From Ruminococcus sp. (lineage in GTDB: Bacteria; Bacillota; Clostridia; Oscillospirales; Ruminococcaceae), in the NCBI GenBank assembly GCA_015066865.1, contig SVNQ01000023.1:1-34516 (forward strand): 34,516 nucleotides of DNA. Direction: 5' to 3'. Under the pieces are notes generated by a model that saw only the letters and a program-made list of their open reading frames with translations, did no database searches and was not told the DNA's origin. Of the stretch, positions 32,095 through 34,516 are shown in pieces. Made by a program: the position numbers and the translations under genes. Numbering within the stretch: the stretch's first letter is position 1; each line of letters begins with the position of its first letter.

Positions 32095-32933
32095 GCGCAC
32101 GGCAGCTCTATGAAGCGCTGACGGCGCAGCTCAATGCCGCAGGCATTCCCGATGCGGCGTTTGATGTGCGCTGCATGCTTGAACAGATGGCGGAGCGCCC
32201 CTTTCCGCAGCTGATGCTGTCGGATTCCCTGACGCAGGAACAGGCAGACAAGCTCTGTGAAATGGCTGAGGAACGCCAAAAAGGACACCCCCTGCAGTAC
32301 CTGCTGGGCGAATGGGAATTTTACGGTCTGCGCATGTTCGTGGGTGAGGGCGTGCTCATCCCAAGACCCGATACGGAAACATTGGTGGATGCAGCACTGG
32401 AATTTTGCAAAACGCTCAGAAATCCGCAAATCGCAGATCTGTGCAGCGGCAGCGGCTGTATTCCCATTGCACTGAAAGCAAATCTTCCGCAGGCGCATGT
32501 GCATGCGGTGGAGTGGAGCGAACAGGCACTTGGCTATCTTCGGAGGAATGCCGCCTACCACAACTCCGATGTGGAGATCCATCATGCGGATGTGTTGGAT
32601 GAGCGCTTTGCACGGCAGTTTTCCGGCCTTGATTTGATCGTGAGCAATCCCCCCTACCTGACAGCGCAGGATATGCAGAATCTCCAGACGGAGGTGCAGT
32701 TTGAGCCGGAAATGGCGCTGCTGGGCGGTGAGGATGGTTTGCATTTTTATCGGGAAATCACCAAAATCTGGAAACATTCACTCAAAAACGGCGGAATGCT
32801 TGCGTTTGAAGTGGGTATCGGACAGTCGCAGGCTGTCCGGAAAATATTAGAAGAACATCAGTTCACTGACATACGGATCATCCCCGATCTTGCAGGCGTG
32901 GAACGTGTGGCTGCAGGACGGAAAATTTTTTAG
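32088..32933 (+). CDS. prmC: Peptide chain release factor N5-glutamine methyltransferase
   Basis: Methylates the Gln of the GGQ motif in release factors RF1 and RF2, using S-adenosylmethionine. 281 residues. N-terminal helical domain (1 to about 75) with HPLQYLLGEWEFYG and VLIPRPDTETLV (89-100), the substrate-contact segment; Rossmann domain with DLCSGSGC (117-124) as the AdoMet loop and NPPY (187-190), which holds the target Gln. The start is a GTG (32088) with GGAGG seven bases upstream, overlapping the DUF1385 gene by 7 bp. The usual next gene, prfA, is not here; recA follows after 97 bp. Confidence 0.93.
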   Translation: MVSARQLYEALTAQLNAAGIPDAAFDVRCMLEQMAERPFPQLMLSDSLTQEQADKLCEMAEERQKGHPLQYLLGEWEFYGLRMFVGEGVLIPRPDTETLVDAALEFCKTLRNPQIADLCSGSGCIPIALKANLPQAHVHAVEWSEQALGYLRRNAAYHNSDVEIHHADVLDERFARQFSGLDLIVSNPPYLTAQDMQNLQTEVQFEPEMALLGGEDGLHFYREITKIWKHSLKNGGMLAFEVGIGQSQAVRKILEEHQFTDIRIIPDLAGVERVAAGRKIF

Positions 32934-32958
32934 AATGATATATTCTGAACAACTGGTG

Positions 32959-32967
32959 TGATACAAT
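32959..32967 (+). promoter_or_regulatory. Extended -10 promoter before recA
   Basis: TGATACAAT at 32959-32967. The -35 position (about 32939-32944) is poor. No LexA operator of the Firmicute GAAC-N4-GTTC kind is recognised between 32934 and 33030. Confidence 0.55.
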
Positions 32968-33030
32968 CATACTGTAAGGTAAAGCAGGAGGAATCCCGCT
33001 ATTCGAATATCACACATATGGAGGGTTATT

Positions 33031-34230
33031 ATGGCAAAAGCAAAAGCAGATGTAAAGAAGAAAAAATCCGGTGTATATCAGGCACCTGCTACAGCGGAGG
33101 AGAAGAAGAAGGCACTGGAGCATGCGCTTTCCATGATTGAAAAGACCTACGGCGCAGGTGCGATCATGCGTCTTGGTCAGCAGAAGAAGATGAATATTGA
33201 GAGCATTCCGACAGGCTCCATGACGCTCGATCTGGCGCTTGGCGTGGGCGGCGTGCCGAGGGGAAGAATCGTGGAGCTGTACGGTCCCGAAAGCTCCGGT
33301 AAGACCACGGTTGCGCTGCACATCATTGCAGAAGCACAGAAAATGGGCGGCGAAGCCGCATTCATCGACGTGGAGCATGCGCTCGACCCGAAGTATGCAA
33401 GGGCGCTGGGCGTTGACATCGACAATCTGTTGGTTGCTCAGCCCGACAGCGGCGAACAGGCGCTGGAAATTGCCGAGGCTCTGGTGCGTTCCGGTGCGAT
33501 CGACGTACTGGTTGTGGACTCCGTTGCGGCAATGACGACCAAGGCGGAAATTGACGGCGAAATGGGCGACAACCATGTAGGCCAGCTCGCAAGACTCATG
33601 TCACAGGCAATGAGAAAGCTCACCTCCGTTGTTTCCAAAACGGGCTGTGTTGCGATCTTCATCAACCAGATCCGTGAAAAGATCGGCGTGATGTATGGCA
33701 ATCCCGAAACCACACCCGGCGGCCGTGCGCTGAAATTCTATGCAACCGTCCGCATGGACGTTCGCAAGGGCGAAACCCTCAAGGATGGCGGCGTGCCGAT
33801 CGGCAACCGCATGAAGGTCAAGATCGTCAAGAACAAGGTGGCTCCGCCTTTCCGTGAATGTGAATTTGACAACATCTACGGCAAGGGAATTTCCCGTGAC
33901 GGCGAGGTGCTGGATCTTGCAGTGGATCTGGAAATCATCAAAAAGAGCGGTTCCTGGTTCAGCTACAACGGGCAGAAACTCGGTCAGGGCCGTGACAATG
34001 TGAAGCAGTATCTGATGGATAACGATGACTTCCGCAAGGAAGTGGAAGCAAAAATTCTCGAACACATCGAGGAGATCGACCTGTCCTCTGCTGAATCCGA
34101 TGAAGAACAGGGCGCGGAGGATGCAAAGGAAGCACTGGATACGAATGAAGATATTCCTGCAATGTCCGCCGCAGTCAGCGAGGATATTGACGCAGATGAT
34201 GATTTCGAGGAATTTGATCCGACCGAATAA
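33031..34230 (+). CDS. recA: Recombinase RecA
   Basis: ATP-dependent strand-exchange protein for homologous recombination and SOS induction. 399 residues. Walker A GPESSGKT at 85-92; [11 protein letters not shown] (about 110-120); the Walker B region [10 protein letters not shown]; loop L2 in the block [25 protein letters not shown]; and [15 protein letters not shown]. The conserved core ends near 345. The C-terminal tail (about 350-399) is long and very acidic, rich in Asp, Glu, Ser and Ala, which in RecA tempers DNA pairing. GGAGGG precedes the ATG. RecX follows 46 bp downstream, as in many bacteria. Confidence 0.98.
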   Translation: MAKAKADVKKKKSGVYQAPATAEEKKKALEHALSMIEKTYGAGAIMRLGQQKKMNIESIPTGSMTLDLALGVGGVPRGRIVELYGPESSGKTTVALHIIAEAQKMGGEAAFIDVEHALDPKYARALGVDIDNLLVAQPDSGEQALEIAEALVRSGAIDVLVVDSVAAMTTKAEIDGEMGDNHVGQLARLMSQAMRKLTSVVSKTGCVAIFINQIREKIGVMYGNPETTPGGRALKFYATVRMDVRKGETLKDGGVPIGNRMKVKIVKNKVAPPFRECEFDNIYGKGISRDGEVLDLAVDLEIIKKSGSWFSYNGQKLGQGRDNVKQYLMDNDDFRKEVEAKILEHIEEIDLSSAESDEEQGAEDAKEALDTNEDIPAMSAAVSEDIDADDDFEEFDPTE

Positions 34231-34276
34231 TACGGAAATCGCCGCATTAATGCAAAGGCTTTTATAACGAAGAAAT

Positions 34277-34516
34277 ATGATAATCAAAGAAATCCGAAAA
34301 GAAAAGACCTACTATGCCGTTTCGACAGAGGACGGCGAGTATGAAATTGATGGTGAGCTGCTCCGCCGCTGCCAGCTGCGGGAGGGCATGGAGATCGACG
34401 GCGAAATATTGGAGGAACTGCACACGAAGTCCAGATTTCGCCGTGCCTACCGCCGTGCCTGCTATCTGCTCGATGAGAGGGACTATTCCTACAGCATGAT
34501 GTATCAGAAGCTCATG
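34277..34516 (+). CDS. recX: Regulatory protein RecX, N-terminal part (cut by window end)
   Basis: The frame runs from ATG 34277 to the last base, 80 codons without a stop. The beginning (MIIKEIRKEKTYYAVST, then YEIDGELLRRCQLREGMEID) is the small RecX beta domain. The segment FRRAYRRACYLLDERDYSYSMMYQKL is the first RecX three-helix repeat, with the typical LLxxRDYS pattern. RecX caps RecA filaments and limits their growth. The location just after recA supports the call. The ribosome binding site is weak (AACGAAG), so co-transcription with recA is likely. Confidence 0.88.
   Translation, partial: MIIKEIRKEKTYYAVSTEDGEYEIDGELLRRCQLREGMEIDGEILEELHTKSRFRRAYRRACYLLDERDYSYSMMYQKLM

Noticed and set aside
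32934..33030. LexA box in front of recA
   Set aside because: No GAAC-N4-GTTC type palindrome could be found, although partial GAAC occurs; SOS control cannot be claimed from this sequence.

Overview
This window looks like a chromosomal segment of an anaerobic, plant-fibre-degrading Gram-positive bacterium of the Ruminococcus / Oscillospiraceae type. The evidence is: strong AGGAGG ribosome binding sites and TTGACA/TATAAT promoters; sporulation genes (spoIVA, a sipL-like gene, spoIID); the secG-rnr pair; a GH74 xyloglucanase lipoprotein; a GH94 cellobiose phosphorylase; and a diguanylate cyclase with a LacI-type sugar-sensing module. The species cannot be fixed from sequence reading alone. I see no phage, IS element, CRISPR array, rRNA or tRNA, so this is mostly ordinary core genome with carbohydrate genes and extragenic repeats.

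Layout. (1) 1-569: the end of an unknown basic protein, a small zinc-binding protein and a terminator. (2) 634-10523: one tightly packed rightward block of eight genes from a sigma-A-type promoter: ung, metF, a free-standing methionine synthase reactivation protein, metH without its reactivation domain, a GH74 xyloglucanase lipoprotein, a membrane GH25 muramidase, manA and a ROK glucokinase. Gaps are 0-34 bp or overlaps, and no terminator is seen until after the glucokinase. (3) 10152-10465: GC-rich repeats, including two 93-bp tandem copies whose first copy supplies the last codons and stop of the glucokinase. (4) 10595-13516: a double zinc-ribbon protein and a LacI-sensor/GGDEF protein, each with its own promoter. 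(5) 13525-17133, leftward: cellobiose phosphorylase and a DUF3298-like lipoprotein. (6) 17295-20598, rightward: a SipL-like protein and SpoIVA, which together would build the basal layer of the spore coat, separated by a composite palindromic repeat. (7) Leftward aspartate kinase, then rightward secG and rnr, then leftward spoIID. (8) 26171-32933: citrate synthase, an unknown lipoprotein, an OmpR-type response regulator, its histidine kinase, a DUF1385 protein and prmC, packed like one operon. (9) recA and the start of recX.

How the genes fit together. Xyloglucan is cut at the cell surface by GH74. Cellobiose is split by phosphate into glucose-1-phosphate and glucose, glucose is phosphorylated by the ROK kinase, and mannose-6-phosphate enters glycolysis through ManA. 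MetF makes methyl-THF for the split B12-dependent methionine synthase. The LacI-GGDEF protein could couple a sugar ligand to c-di-GMP. SipL, SpoIVA and SpoIID imply spore-forming capacity, or ancestry, in the lineage.

No wholly new system is evident. The observations most worth following are the adjacent, cysteine-rich SipL with SpoIVA, the sugar-sensing diguanylate cyclase, the repeat that invades the end of the glucokinase, the octamers around the cellobiose phosphorylase promoter, and the lipoprotein fused into a two-component operon.
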